From the NCBI RefSeq assembly GCF_000828615.1, contig NZ_AP012273.1, forward strand, positions 558,001 through 622,000: a stretch of DNA of 64,000 bases. Reading direction: 5' to 3'. The DNA is from Thiolapillus brandeum. Its GTDB lineage: Bacteria > Pseudomonadota > Gammaproteobacteria > Chromatiales > Chromatiaceae. The notes under the pieces are model-generated. The model ran no database searches. It worked only from the letters and a program-made list of their open reading frames with translations, and was not told where the DNA came from. Both the position numbers and the translations under genes were made by a program. Below, piece by piece: positions 20,662 to 30,014 of this stretch (the first letter of the stretch is position 1; each line of letters opens with the position of its first letter).

Positions 20662-21017
20662 GGGAAGACGGTCGGGTAGTCGCTGTTGCCATGCAATAGA
20701 GGAAAGTCCGGGCTCCATAGGGCAAGTCGCCAGGTAACGCCTGGGAGGCGCAAGCCTACGGATAGTGCCACAGAAAATATACCGCCTGCTTCGGCAGGTA
20801 AGGGTGAAAAGGTGCGGTAAGAGCGCACCGCGCTGCCGGTAACGGCAGTGGCAGGGTAAACCCCGGCTGGAGCAAGACCAAATAGGGAAGCTGATGCTGT
20901 TGCCCGCAGTTGCTTCCGGGTAGGTTGCTTGAGGCGTCCGGTGACGGGCGTCCCAGATGAATGACTATCACGGCAGCTTCGGTTGCTGACAGAACCCGGC
21001 TTACAGACCGTCTTCCC
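20662..21017 (+). ncRNA. rnpB: RNase P RNA component (bacterial class A)
   Basis: The RNA of the ribozyme that matures tRNA 5' ends. The universally conserved core is clear: GAGGAAAGTCCGGGCTC (CR I/P4 5' strand) near 20700, the GGTAAGGGTGAAA and GGTAAACCCC segments in the middle, AAATAGG, and ACAGAACCCGGCTTA (CR V/P4 3' strand) near 20990. The ends are set by helix P1, pairing GGGAAGACGGTC at 20662-20673 with GACCGTCTTCCC at 21006-21017. The length of about 356 nt is normal for proteobacteria. A weak GCGC hairpin followed by a T-run (21029-21051) might terminate it but is not convincing. Confidence 0.96.
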
Positions 21018-21186
21018 ATTCCTTTTCGGCGCGTTACCTTGCGCACATTTTTTACCTCAGCTTACGCTTTATTCCTCACAAGTTACTTTAACTTGGCTCT
21101 GCAGGCTCCTGTTTGCGGTTCTTTTTTCATGTTTTCCTTTGTTCCGTAAGGTCTTGAGATTTAAGTGTTTTTTTACCTGGATCTTC

Positions 21187-21215
21187 TTGACCCCGTGGGG
21201 TGTAGGGCCTATTAT
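21187..21215 (+). promoter_or_regulatory. Pmra: sigma-70 promoter of the dcw cluster
   Basis: TTGACC (21187-21192) and TATTAT (21210-21215) are each 5 of 6 matches to the -35 and -10 consensus and are separated by exactly 17 bp. Transcription would start near 21222, about 34 bp before the mraZ GTG. It is the only clearly strong promoter in front of the 17-kb division and cell-wall operon. Confidence 0.72.
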
Positions 21216-21225
21216 TCACATCAAT

Positions 21226-21251
21226 GTGGGGAATTGTGGGGAAAAAGGGGT
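21226..21251 (+). promoter_or_regulatory. MraZ-box repeats (autoregulatory operator)
   Basis: GTGGGG occurs at 21226-21231 and 21236-21241, exactly 10 bp apart, with a degenerate third copy (AAGGGG) ending at 21250. A further GTGGGG lies at 21195-21200 in the promoter spacer. MraZ proteins bind tandem TGGG-type boxes at about 10-bp spacing in the mra leader and repress their own operon. Here the repeats sit just after the predicted transcription start, and the last one doubles as the mraZ Shine-Dalgarno. Confidence 0.65.
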
Positions 21252-21255
21252 AATT

Positions 21256-21717
21256 GTGTTTGTAGGGATCAACACCTTGAATCTGGATGCCAAGGGGCGT
21301 CTGGCCATTCCGGTCCGATACCGGAAGGAGCTGGTCGGTCCTGAAGGCGCTGGTGTGGTGGTGACGGTGAATCCCTATGAGCGTTGCCTGTGGCTGTATC
21401 CCCGCAATGAATGGCAGGAAGTTGCCCGCAAGGTGATTTCCCTGCCTGATCTGAAAAAACAGAACAAGAGCCTGAAACGCCTGCTGCTGGGCCATGCGTC
21501 AGAACTGGATCTGGATGGACAGGGGCGCATTCTGTTGAGCGCCAGCCTGCGAGAGTATGCCGGCATGGACAAGCCTGTTGCCCTGGTGGGCCAGGGCAAC
21601 AAGTTCGAGATCTGGGCGGAATCCGCCTGGCTGGAAACCCGTGATGACTGTCTGGAGACGGTGATGCCGGGAGACGAATCGGATCTGTCGGAAGATCTGG
21701 TGAATCTGGCCCTGTAG
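21256..21717 (+). CDS. mraZ: Transcriptional regulator MraZ
   Basis: A 153-residue protein with two SpoVT/AbrB-like domains, each marked by a DAKGR or DGQGR turn (INTLNLDAKGRLAIP near the start; ELDLDGQGRILL near residue 90). MraZ forms a ring-shaped DNA-binding oligomer that represses the dcw promoter. The reading frame stays open far upstream, but the GTG at 21256 with AAGGGG 5 bp in front gives the family N-terminus (VFVGINTLNLD). It is the first gene of the dcw cluster, and its stop abuts the rsmH start with no gap. Confidence 0.95.
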   Translation: MFVGINTLNLDAKGRLAIPVRYRKELVGPEGAGVVVTVNPYERCLWLYPRNEWQEVARKVISLPDLKKQNKSLKRLLLGHASELDLDGQGRILLSASLREYAGMDKPVALVGQGNKFEIWAESAWLETRDDCLETVMPGDESDLSEDLVNLAL

Positions 21718-22656
21718 ATGGATGATTTGAATCTGCATCGGCCAGTATTGTTTGAGGAAGCGATAGAAGCAATGAATATCCAGCCCGACAGTTGCTGTAT
21801 GGATGGCACCTTTGGCCGTGGTGGTCATAGTGGCGCAATACTGGAGCGTCTTGGTGAGCAGGGCTGCCTGATTGCCTTGGACAAGGATGAGTCGGCTATC
21901 GACTATGGCAGGAAGAAGTTCCCCGGGGAGTCGCGTTTGCACCTGGTGCACAGCAGTTTTGCTGCACTGAAAGGGGTTGCGGAAGAATTTTCCATGGTGG
22001 GAAAGGTGCATGGGGTTCTCCTGGATCTGGGGGTTTCCTCGCCCCAGCTGGATGAGCCAGCACGGGGCTTCAGTTTTCAGCAGGAAGGCCCTCTGGATAT
22101 GCGCATGGACAGGAGCAGTGGCATGAGTGCTGCGCAATGGCTGGCGACAGCGGAAGAAAAGGAGATTGCCAGGGTACTGTGGGAATTTGGCGAGGAGCGT
22201 TTTTCCCGGCGCATAGCACGGGCCATTGTGGAACAGCGCAGTACGGAGCCCTTGCACAGCACTTTGCAGCTGGCGAACCTGATCAGGCAGGCCAGTCCGG
22301 TCAAGGAGCGGCACAAACATCCCGCCACGCGCAGTTTCCAGGCCATTCGTATTCATGTCAACCGGGAGTTGGATGATTTGCGGGAAGGCTTGCGGCAGGC
22401 GGTGGAAGTGCTGGCAACCGGGGGGCGTCTGGTCGTGATCAGCTTTCATTCCCTGGAGGATCGGATCGTGAAACGCTTTATGCGTGAACAATCCCGTGGT
22501 GATGTCATCCCCCGGGGAGTGCCGGTGCTGCAGAAGGATTTGAAACCCGGGATGCTAAAGCTCGTGGGCAAGGCCGTGCGGGCGGGGAAGCGGGAGCTGG
22601 AGGAGAACCCCAGGGCGCGTAGCGCCATCATGCGGGTGGCTGAAAAGCGCGCATGA
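21718..22656 (+). CDS. rsmH: 16S rRNA (cytosine1402-N4)-methyltransferase
   Basis: A 312-residue RsmH (MraW), full length, that adds the N4-methyl group at C1402 of 16S rRNA, the same base that RsmI modifies at the ribose. The SAM-binding motif DGTFGRGGHS is at about residues 22-31, and the C-terminal family motifs SFHSLEDRIVK and NPRARSA are present. It begins immediately after the mraZ stop and overlaps ftsL by 4 bp. Finding rsmI and rsmH within 2 kb of each other is typical of gammaproteobacteria. Confidence 0.97.
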   Translation: MDDLNLHRPVLFEEAIEAMNIQPDSCCMDGTFGRGGHSGAILERLGEQGCLIALDKDESAIDYGRKKFPGESRLHLVHSSFAALKGVAEEFSMVGKVHGVLLDLGVSSPQLDEPARGFSFQQEGPLDMRMDRSSGMSAAQWLATAEEKEIARVLWEFGEERFSRRIARAIVEQRSTEPLHSTLQLANLIRQASPVKERHKHPATRSFQAIRIHVNRELDDLREGLRQAVEVLATGGRLVVISFHSLEDRIVKRFMREQSRGDVIPRGVPVLQKDLKPGMLKLVGKAVRAGKRELEENPRARSAIMRVAEKRA

Positions 22657-22937
22657 AAGCTTCACGCAGGATCATGCTGGCGTTGTTGACGCTGGCGGTG
22701 CTGGTATCTGCGATAGCCGTGGTACACAGCAAATACCGCTCCAGAGTGCTGTTCAGGGAGTTGAAGGCGCTGGACAGGCAGATCGATGAAGTGGATATCG
22801 AATGGGAGCAACTGCTCCTCGAGCATGGAACCTGGGGAACGCCGGCCCACATCGAGGCCAGCGCCCGAAAGCAGTTGAAAATGCGTATGCCAAGAGCAGA
22901 CGAGATTGTGATCATCAAGGAGCAACATGGCGGCTAG
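22653..22937 (+). CDS. ftsL: Cell division protein FtsL
   Basis: A 94-residue bitopic membrane protein: a short basic N-terminus, one membrane segment (about residues 7-27) and a periplasmic coiled coil (about 30-65), ending in an RMPRADEI motif. FtsL forms the FtsQLB complex that activates FtsWI septal peptidoglycan synthesis. It overlaps rsmH (ATGA) and ftsI (11 bp), so it is translationally coupled. The size and position between rsmH and ftsI identify it. Confidence 0.93.
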   Translation: MKASRRIMLALLTLAVLVSAIAVVHSKYRSRVLFRELKALDRQIDEVDIEWEQLLLEHGTWGTPAHIEASARKQLKMRMPRADEIVIIKEQHGG

Positions 22938-24690
22938 ACGGGAAAAACGTGCGAAGAGGCAGAAGCAGGCTGAAGCCCTGCCCAAGGCCTACGTGGGCCG
23001 CCGCCGCGTGGTGCTCAGCATATTCATGGTGGCTTTGTCTGCGTTGATCTGGCGTGCCGTGGATCAGCAGATCTTCGAGCGGGACTTCCTGCAGTCAGAA
23101 GGGGATCATCGCTACCTGGACCGGGTCAAGGTGCCGGCTCACCGGGGGGCCATTACCGATCGCAATGGCGTGGTTCTGGCCATGAGTACGCCGGTCGATT
23201 CCATTGCCGCCAATCCCCGCCTGCTGCGCCCGGATGCCAATACTCTGGCGCCTCTGGCCAAAGCTCTCGACATGGATCTGGATGACCTGCGGCGCAAGCT
23301 GGCCCGGTATGGCCACAAACATTTTGTTTATCTCAAGCGGCGTATGCCTCCTGATGATGCCCGCCGGGTCATGGATCTGGCCCGGGAGCACCGCATTCAC
23401 GGGTTGCAGGCCACCCGGGAATATCGGCGCTTCTATCCGGATGGTGAAACCTTCGCCCATGTGATCGGGTTTACTGATGTGGATGATGTCGGCAGAGAAG
23501 GGCTGGAGTTGGCATTTAATGATCAGCTGGCGGGAAAGCCGGGTCTGATGCGGGTGTTGCGTGATGGTCGGCGTCAGGTTGTGGCGGACGTGGAAAGCCT
23601 GCGCATGCCTCAGCCGGGCAAGAATCTGGCCCTGAGTCTGGATCAGCGTCTGCAGTACATCGCCTATCGGGAACTCAAGGCTGCCATCAGCCGCCACGAT
23701 GCCGTCTCCGGATCCGTGGTCATGCTCGATGTGAAGACCGGAGAAGTGCTGGCCATGGTCAACCAGCCTGGCTACAACCCCAATGCGCCGCGCCGCCGCG
23801 TGGATGGGCGCATGCGCAATCGTGCGGTCACGGATGTGTTTGAACCGGGTTCCACCATGAAGCCTCTGACCGTTGCCGTGGGTCTGGACCTGGGGATCAT
23901 TCGCCGGGATTCGCTTATCGATACCAACCCGGGCTATTTCAAGGTGGGCCGCAACCAGGTGAAAGATCACAAGAATCTGGGTATCGTGGATATCAGAACC
24001 ATTATCAAGAAATCCAGCAATGTGGGGGCGGGCAAGATCGCCTTGTCCCTGCCCAAAGAAAAGTTTCATGACTATCTGGCCGCTCTGGGATTTGGCCAGC
24101 GTGGTAGCAGTGGCTTTCCCGGCGAAGCCCGGGGGCAATTGCGGCCGGCAGCCAATTGGGCACGCATCGATCAGGCCACTTTGTCCTTTGGCTACGGGAT
24201 ATCCGTGTCCGCACTGCAACTGGCCCAGGCCTATGCGACCCTGGCCAATGATGGTGTGCGGCTGCCCGTTACCCTGTTGCGCCGGGAGCAGGTGCCCCAG
24301 GGCAAGCGGGTGTTCAGCAAAGAGACAGCGCGGGCTGTGCGCTACATGATGGAATCAGTAGTTGCTGCTGGTGGTACGGCTCCCCGTGCTGCTGTGGCCG
24401 GTTACCGGGTGGCCGGCAAGACCGGCACTGTGAAGAAGGCGGGCAAGGGCGGTTACTCGCAACGCAAATACCTGTCTTTGTTTGCCGGAATGGCGCCCGC
24501 CAGCGACCCCCGTCTGGTGGTCGTGGTAATGATCAACGAGCCCCGCGGCAAACAGTATTATGGGGGCTTGGTGGCAGCCCCGGTTTTCTCCGCGGTTATG
24601 GATGATGCTCTGCGCCTGCTGAATGTCCGTCCGGACAATCTCGCACCGCAGCAGGCCGTGCGTCTGGCGGGCGGGGAGGAGAAATCTTGA
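22927..24690 (+). CDS. ftsI: Peptidoglycan D,D-transpeptidase FtsI (PBP3)
   Basis: A 587-residue class B penicillin-binding protein that crosslinks septal peptidoglycan with FtsW. A basic cytoplasmic tail is followed by one membrane helix (about residues 28-48), the dimerisation domain and the transpeptidase domain. All three active-site motifs are present: STMK with nucleophile Ser309 and Lys312, SSN at 363-365, and KTG at 498-500. The start overlaps ftsL by 11 bp, and the stop overlaps the murE start by one base (TGATG). Confidence 0.97.
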   Translation: MAARREKRAKRQKQAEALPKAYVGRRRVVLSIFMVALSALIWRAVDQQIFERDFLQSEGDHRYLDRVKVPAHRGAITDRNGVVLAMSTPVDSIAANPRLLRPDANTLAPLAKALDMDLDDLRRKLARYGHKHFVYLKRRMPPDDARRVMDLAREHRIHGLQATREYRRFYPDGETFAHVIGFTDVDDVGREGLELAFNDQLAGKPGLMRVLRDGRRQVVADVESLRMPQPGKNLALSLDQRLQYIAYRELKAAISRHDAVSGSVVMLDVKTGEVLAMVNQPGYNPNAPRRRVDGRMRNRAVTDVFEPGSTMKPLTVAVGLDLGIIRRDSLIDTNPGYFKVGRNQVKDHKNLGIVDIRTIIKKSSNVGAGKIALSLPKEKFHDYLAALGFGQRGSSGFPGEARGQLRPAANWARIDQATLSFGYGISVSALQLAQAYATLANDGVRLPVTLLRREQVPQGKRVFSKETARAVRYMMESVVAAGGTAPRAAVAGYRVAGKTGTVKKAGKGGYSQRKYLSLFAGMAPASDPRLVVVVMINEPRGKQYYGGLVAAPVFSAVMDDALRLLNVRPDNLAPQQAVRLAGGEEKS

Positions 24691-26210
24691 TGGTCAGAGT
24701 GCCACAACCTCAGGCGTCCTGGCTGGCGGGAGATCTGCTGTCCGGATTGCCGCTGGCGGAAGGAAACTGGGCTGCTGTACCTGTTTCAGGGCTGGCCCTG
24801 GACAGTCGCAAAGTACAGCCGGGATGGCTGTTCATGGCGCTGCAGGGAAGTCAGGAACATGGTCTGGTGCATCTGCCTCAGGCGTTGGATCAGGGTGCGT
24901 CTCTGGTGCTGGCAGAGACTTCGGCAGACATGGGAGTGGAAGACATCGCAGCCCTGGATGCGCCTGTGCCGGTTCTGCCGGTGAAGGGGCTGGGTGCCCT
25001 GGCGAGCAGTCTGGCGAGCCGTTTTTATGGTGATCCGGCGCAGCATATGCGTATGGTTGGTGTAACCGGCACCAATGGCAAGACCAGTGTCAGTCTGTTC
25101 CTGGCCCAGGCGCTGCCGGAATCCTGGCGCTGTGCGGTGACTGGCACGACGGGAAATGGTTTTCCCGGTGACCTGCAGGCAGCGACCCATACCACGCCGG
25201 ATGCCGTAGAGGCGCAACGTATTCTCGCTGACCTGCTGAATCAGGGGGCTGGCGCTGTAGCCATGGAAGTCTCTTCCCACGCCCTGGATCAACACCGCCT
25301 TGAAGCCGTGCCTTTCCATACGGCCGTGTTCACCAATCTGAGTCGGGATCATCTGGATTATCATGGTTCCATGCGCGCCTACGCGACTGCCAAAGGGCGT
25401 CTTTTTCATACCCCGGGGCTGCAACTGGCTGTCATCAACACGGATGATGAAGCGGGTGCGGAGCTGTTGGAAACGCTCAAGGGGCAGGTGCGTACTGTCG
25501 CCTGCCATGGGGGAGGGCGTACTTTGGGGGCGGATGAGTTCATCCGTCTGGAAAGCCTTCAGGCAGGTGCCCGTGGTCTGATCCTGGAGCTGTCCTCGTC
25601 CTGGGGGCAGGCGCAGATCAACAGTCGTCTGGTGGGGGATTTCAATGCCGGCAACCTGATGTTGGTTCTGGCTGTACTGCTGGCCTGGGGGATTCCCATG
25701 GAAGAAGCTGTGGCCCGGCTGGAACAATTGGAAACCGTTCCTGGCCGCATGCAGACCTTCGGTGGTGATGATTTGCCGCTGGTGGTAGTGGACTATGCTC
25801 ATACCCCTGATGCCCTGGGCAAAGCGCTCTCTTCTCTGCGCGCCCATTGCCGGGGCAGGCTCATTTGCGTATTCGGCTGTGGCGGTGACCGGGACCGGGG
25901 CAAGCGTCCCCAGATGGGGGCTTTGGCCGAGGCCATGTCCGACAGGGTCGTGGTTACCGATGACAATCCCCGCCATGAGGCATCCCCGGCAATCATCGCC
26001 GATATTCTGGAAGGCATGGAAAACCCAAGTGCCGTGCTGGTGCAGCCCGACCGGGCCAGGGCAATCGCCTGCGCGATTGAAGAGGCTGTTCCCGGTGACC
26101 TTGTGCTGGTGGCAGGCAAGGGCCATGAGACTACCCAACAGGTGGGGGATCTGTGTCTGCCCTTCAGTGATCTGGAACAGGTGCAGCGCCACCTGGGGGG
26201 CAGGGGATGA
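24690..26210 (+). CDS. murE: UDP-MurNAc-L-Ala-D-Glu:meso-diaminopimelate ligase
   Basis: A 506-residue Mur ligase that adds meso-diaminopimelate to the peptidoglycan precursor. The ATP-binding motif is VTGTNGKTS, and the DNPR signature (Asp425-Arg428) specifies diaminopimelate over lysine, as expected for a Gram-negative. ATG at 24690 and TTG at 24687 are both possible; the ATG has GGAGGA 9 bp upstream and makes the TGATG overlap with ftsI, so it is preferred. It overlaps murF by 4 bp. Confidence 0.97.
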   Translation: MVRVPQPQASWLAGDLLSGLPLAEGNWAAVPVSGLALDSRKVQPGWLFMALQGSQEHGLVHLPQALDQGASLVLAETSADMGVEDIAALDAPVPVLPVKGLGALASSLASRFYGDPAQHMRMVGVTGTNGKTSVSLFLAQALPESWRCAVTGTTGNGFPGDLQAATHTTPDAVEAQRILADLLNQGAGAVAMEVSSHALDQHRLEAVPFHTAVFTNLSRDHLDYHGSMRAYATAKGRLFHTPGLQLAVINTDDEAGAELLETLKGQVRTVACHGGGRTLGADEFIRLESLQAGARGLILELSSSWGQAQINSRLVGDFNAGNLMLVLAVLLAWGIPMEEAVARLEQLETVPGRMQTFGGDDLPLVVVDYAHTPDALGKALSSLRAHCRGRLICVFGCGGDRDRGKRPQMGALAEAMSDRVVVTDDNPRHEASPAIIADILEGMENPSAVLVQPDRARAIACAIEEAVPGDLVLVAGKGHETTQQVGDLCLPFSDLEQVQRHLGGRG

Positions 26211-27577
26211 TCAGCTTCCGCCTGTCAGAACTGGCTGAAGTCACCCATGGCACAGTACTGGGTGATGATGTGAGTGTCGCCTCGGTGAGCACTGATAGCC
26301 GCAAGCTGAATCCCGGAGATTTCTATGTGGCTCTGAAGGGTCCGCATTTCGATGGCCATGATTTCCTTCAGGACGCCGCCCGGCAGGGAGCTGCTGCCGC
26401 CATGGTCAGTGACAGCAGCAGCGGGGACCTGCCCTGCCTGGAAGTGCGGGATACGCGTGTTGGTCTGGGGCAGATGGCGGCTGCCTGGCGCCAGCGCTCT
26501 GCTGCCAGGGTGGCGGCAGTAACCGGCAGCAACGGCAAAACCACTGTAAAGGAAATGCTGGCGGCGATTCTTGCCCGCAAGGGAAGCACCCTGGCGACCA
26601 TGGGTAATCTGAATAATGACATTGGCCTGCCCCTGACCCTGTGTCGCCTGCAGGACGAAGTGTTTGCAGTAGTGGAACTGGGGGCCAACCACCCCGGTGA
26701 GATCGATTACCTGAGCCGTATTGCCCGACCGGATGTGGCGGTACTCAACAATGCCGGATGCGCCCACCTGGAGGGCTTTGGCAATCTTGAAGGTGTGGCC
26801 CGGGCCAAGGCGGAGATTCTCAACGGCCTCGCCGGGGATGGTGTGTTCGTTTACAACGCCGATGATTCTTTTGCACCTCTCTGGCGGCGGCTTGCAGATG
26901 GACGGGCCAGTCTGGGGTTTGGCCTGGGGGAAGATGCGGATATCCGCAGCCCGGAACCCGAATCCCGGCTGGTCTGGGATGCCGAGGGGTACCACAGCGA
27001 ATTCACCGTGTTCACACCCGCTGGCAATCTGGATATTCAGTTGAACCTGCCGGGGGAACACAACCGCATGAATGCCCTGGCAGCCATTGCTGCGGCCCAG
27101 GTGCTGGGGGCCTCACGCCAGGACATCGAAGCCGGCCTGGCTGCGCTGGAACCTGTGCCGGGCCGCCTGCAAAGCCGCTGTGGGCGGCGCGGCATGCGTA
27201 TCATCGACGATAGTTACAACGCCAATCCAGATTCTGTGCGCATGGCTATTGAAGTGCTGCGCCAGGCTCCCGGGCGCGGAGTGCTGGTGCTGGGCGATCT
27301 TGGGGAACTGGGTACAGGCAGTGTGGGGCTGCACCAGGAATTGGGGCGTCTGGCCCGGCAGTGCGGCGTGGAATGCCTGTTCACCTGTGGTGAGCTGAGT
27401 GCTCATTGCAGCCGGGAATTTGGCGATGGTGGGCGACATTTTACTACCCGGCAGGCTTTGTTGTCTCACCTGGACAAGGTTTTGGCCGGGACGGATACCG
27501 TACTGGTCAAGGGTTCCCGTGCTGCGGCCATGGATGAGGTGGTGCAGGCCCTTTGTGAGGAGGATGATCCATGCTGA
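26207..27577 (+). CDS. murF: UDP-MurNAc-tripeptide:D-Ala-D-Ala ligase
   Basis: A 456-residue Mur ligase that attaches D-alanyl-D-alanine to UDP-MurNAc-tripeptide. The ATP-binding loop [13 protein letters not shown] and the central-domain motif [13 protein letters not shown] are visible, followed by the C-terminal ligase domain motif DSYNANPDS. It overlaps murE (ATGA) and mraY (7 bp). The D-Ala-D-Ala substrate comes from Ddl, encoded further down the same operon. Confidence 0.97.
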   Translation: MISFRLSELAEVTHGTVLGDDVSVASVSTDSRKLNPGDFYVALKGPHFDGHDFLQDAARQGAAAAMVSDSSSGDLPCLEVRDTRVGLGQMAAAWRQRSAARVAAVTGSNGKTTVKEMLAAILARKGSTLATMGNLNNDIGLPLTLCRLQDEVFAVVELGANHPGEIDYLSRIARPDVAVLNNAGCAHLEGFGNLEGVARAKAEILNGLAGDGVFVYNADDSFAPLWRRLADGRASLGFGLGEDADIRSPEPESRLVWDAEGYHSEFTVFTPAGNLDIQLNLPGEHNRMNALAAIAAAQVLGASRQDIEAGLAALEPVPGRLQSRCGRRGMRIIDDSYNANPDSVRMAIEVLRQAPGRGVLVLGDLGELGTGSVGLHQELGRLARQCGVECLFTCGELSAHCSREFGDGGRHFTTRQALLSHLDKVLAGTDTVLVKGSRAAAMDEVVQALCEEDDPC

Positions 27578-28653
27578 TCTGGTTGACTGACTACCTGGCG
27601 CAGTTTGATCCGGCATTCAAGGTGTTCCACTACATCACCCTGCGAGCCATTCTCGGGGTGCTTACCGCCCTGGTGATCTCTTTCCTGGTGGGGCCGGTGA
27701 TGATCCGCCGCCTGAGCCAATACAAAATTGGTCAGACCGTGCGTGATGATGGCCCGGAAAGCCATTTTTCCAAGGCGGGCACACCCACCATGGGGGGAGC
27801 CCTGATACTGGTGGCGGTTTCCATTGCCGTGCTCCTGTGGGCGGACTTGCAAAACCGCTATATCTGGATCGTTCTGCTGACTACCCTGGCCTTTGGTCTA
27901 GTGGGTCTTATTGATGATTATCGCAAGCTGGTGTTGCGTGATTCCAAAGGTCTGCCTGCCCGCTGGAAATACCTGGGCCAGTCGGTATTCGGGTTTGGTG
28001 CTGCCCTGGCCCTTTATGTTACTGCCAGTGTGCCGGCAGAGACCCAACTCATCGTGCCCTTCTTCAAGGACGTGGTGCTGAACCTTGGGCCAGCCTTCGT
28101 CCTGCTCAGTTACTTCGTTATCGTGGGTACTTCCAATGCCGTCAATCTTACGGATGGTCTGGATGGTCTGGCGATTCTTCCCACGGTAATGGTGGCCGGG
28201 GCTCTGGGTGTGTTTGCCTATGTTTCCGGCCATCTCTACCTGTCCAAGTACCTGCTCATTCCCTACCTGCCCGGGGTGGGTGAGCTGGCCATATTCTGTG
28301 GCGCCCTGGTAGGAGCGGGACTGGGTTTTCTGTGGTTCAATGCCTATCCCGCCCAGGTATTCATGGGGGACGTGGGTGCCCTGGCCCTGGGGGCTGCCCT
28401 GGGGGTGGTGGCAGTGGCCGTGCGTCAGGAACTGGTGCTGTTCATCATGGGCGGAGTGTTCGTCGTGGAAACAGTGTCCGTGATCCTGCAGGTGGGGTCC
28501 TACAAATTGACCGGGCGGCGTATCTTCCGTATGGCGCCCCTGCACCATCATTTTGAGCTGAAAGGCTGGCCGGAGCCACGGGTCATCGTGCGCTTCTGGA
28601 TTGTTACGGTCATCCTGGTACTCATCGGCCTTGCGAGTCTGAAGATAAGATGA
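27571..28653 (+). CDS. mraY: Phospho-MurNAc-pentapeptide translocase
   Basis: A 360-residue, ten-helix membrane enzyme that transfers phospho-MurNAc-pentapeptide to undecaprenyl phosphate to form lipid I. The catalytic aspartates are in GLIDDYRK, in [10 protein letters not shown] and in the C-terminal cytoplasmic loop (FMGDVGALA); MAPLHHHFE follows. The start ATG at 27571 has GGAGGA just upstream and overlaps murF by 7 bp; its stop overlaps the murD start. Confidence 0.98.
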   Translation: MLIWLTDYLAQFDPAFKVFHYITLRAILGVLTALVISFLVGPVMIRRLSQYKIGQTVRDDGPESHFSKAGTPTMGGALILVAVSIAVLLWADLQNRYIWIVLLTTLAFGLVGLIDDYRKLVLRDSKGLPARWKYLGQSVFGFGAALALYVTASVPAETQLIVPFFKDVVLNLGPAFVLLSYFVIVGTSNAVNLTDGLDGLAILPTVMVAGALGVFAYVSGHLYLSKYLLIPYLPGVGELAIFCGALVGAGLGFLWFNAYPAQVFMGDVGALALGAALGVVAVAVRQELVLFIMGGVFVVETVSVILQVGSYKLTGRRIFRMAPLHHHFELKGWPEPRVIVRFWIVTVILVLIGLASLKIR

Positions 28654-30014
28654 TGGAGACGGCACTCAAAACCGATCAGCTGCCAAGCCGGGTTCTCATC
28701 GTGGGCCTGGGCAAGACCGGCCTGTCCTGCGCCCGTTATCTGAGCGCCAGGGGCATGCAGGTGGCAGTCACCGATAGTCGCGAGCAGCCACCGGGCCTGG
28801 AGGCCCTGCGCCGGGAACTCCCGGACGTGGGCCTGTTCCTGGGGGGCTTCGATCAGGCCTTGTTTGATGCCGCTGATATGCTGGTGTTGAGTCCCGGCGT
28901 GCCTTTGGAGACGCCTGCGGTACGCCATGCCGTAGAAAAAGGGGTGCCGGTGCTGGGCGATGTGGAGATCTTTGCCCGGGAGGTTCAGGCGCCGGTAGTG
29001 GCGATTACCGGTTCCAATGGCAAGAGCACGGTGACCACACTGTTTGGGCAGATGGCCCGGGCCGCGGGCCGGCGCACAGCCATCGGTGGCAACCTGGGTG
29101 AACCCGTGCTGGATCTTCTCGATGAGCGCAATGACCTTTACGTTCTGGAACTGTCCAGCTTCCAGTTGGAGACCACGGATTCTCTGGCACCTGCCGTGGC
29201 AGTGGTGCTGAACATATCTGCGGATCACATGGACCGATACCCTTCCCTCGATGCCTATGCCGACACCAAGGCCGGTCTCTACGACCACGCCCAAGCCGGG
29301 GTGTACAACCTGGATGATGCCCGTGTCGCTGCCATGCCCCGTACTTCCCATGCCCGCTTCTTCACCCTGGATGCACCTGCCGGTGAGGACACTTTTGGTC
29401 TGTGTGAGGAGGCCGGGGAAATCTGGTTGTGCCGGAGCAGTCAGCGTCTGCTGAGAGCCACGGACCTGTGTATGCCCGGCCGTCACAACCTGGCCAATGC
29501 CCTGGCCTGCCTGGCCATGGGCAGCCTTATGGACTTGCCCCTGGACGTGATGCTGGAAGTGCTCACGGCTTTTCCCGGTCTGGCACATCGCACGGAATAT
29601 GTCTGCGAGTATCGAGGTGTGACCTGGTACAACGATTCCAAGGGAACCAATCCCGGAGCGACGGTTGCTGCCCTGGAAGGTCTGGATCGGGGTGATGACA
29701 GCCGCACGGTGCTTATCGCCGGTGGTGATTGCAAGGATGCGGACTTTTCCAGCCTGGCCGCAGCCCTTGACCGCTATGCCCGGGGGGTAGTGCTCATGGG
29801 ACGGGACAGGGATCAGATCCGCCGCCACCTGGATGAAAACCTCGAGGTGGTGGAAGCAGCAGACCTGGATGCTGCCGTACAACAGGCGGCTGCCCTGGCC
29901 CGGGCGGGTGACCGGATACTGTTGTCCCCGGCCTGTGCCAGCTTCGACATGTTTGCCGGTTTCGAAGACCGTGGTGACCAATTCAAGGCCAGCGTAGAGA
30001 GGTATTGTCAATGA
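28650..30014 (+). CDS. murD: UDP-MurNAc-L-alanine:D-glutamate ligase
   Basis: A 454-residue Mur ligase that adds D-glutamate to UDP-MurNAc-L-alanine. The N-terminal Rossmann-like domain ([17 protein letters not shown]), the ATP loop ITGSNGKST and the conserved [10 protein letters not shown] stretch are all visible. Two adjacent ATGs (28650 and 28653) overlap the mraY stop; either is possible. It overlaps ftsW by 4 bp. Confidence 0.97.
   Translation: MMETALKTDQLPSRVLIVGLGKTGLSCARYLSARGMQVAVTDSREQPPGLEALRRELPDVGLFLGGFDQALFDAADMLVLSPGVPLETPAVRHAVEKGVPVLGDVEIFAREVQAPVVAITGSNGKSTVTTLFGQMARAAGRRTAIGGNLGEPVLDLLDERNDLYVLELSSFQLETTDSLAPAVAVVLNISADHMDRYPSLDAYADTKAGLYDHAQAGVYNLDDARVAAMPRTSHARFFTLDAPAGEDTFGLCEEAGEIWLCRSSQRLLRATDLCMPGRHNLANALACLAMGSLMDLPLDVMLEVLTAFPGLAHRTEYVCEYRGVTWYNDSKGTNPGATVAALEGLDRGDDSRTVLIAGGDCKDADFSSLAAALDRYARGVVLMGRDRDQIRRHLDENLEVVEAADLDAAVQQAAALARAGDRILLSPACASFDMFAGFEDRGDQFKASVERYCQ

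Noticed and set aside
21029-21051. GCGC hairpin with T-run as the rnpB terminator
   Set aside because: Only four pairs; noted in the rnpB entry but not supported as a feature.
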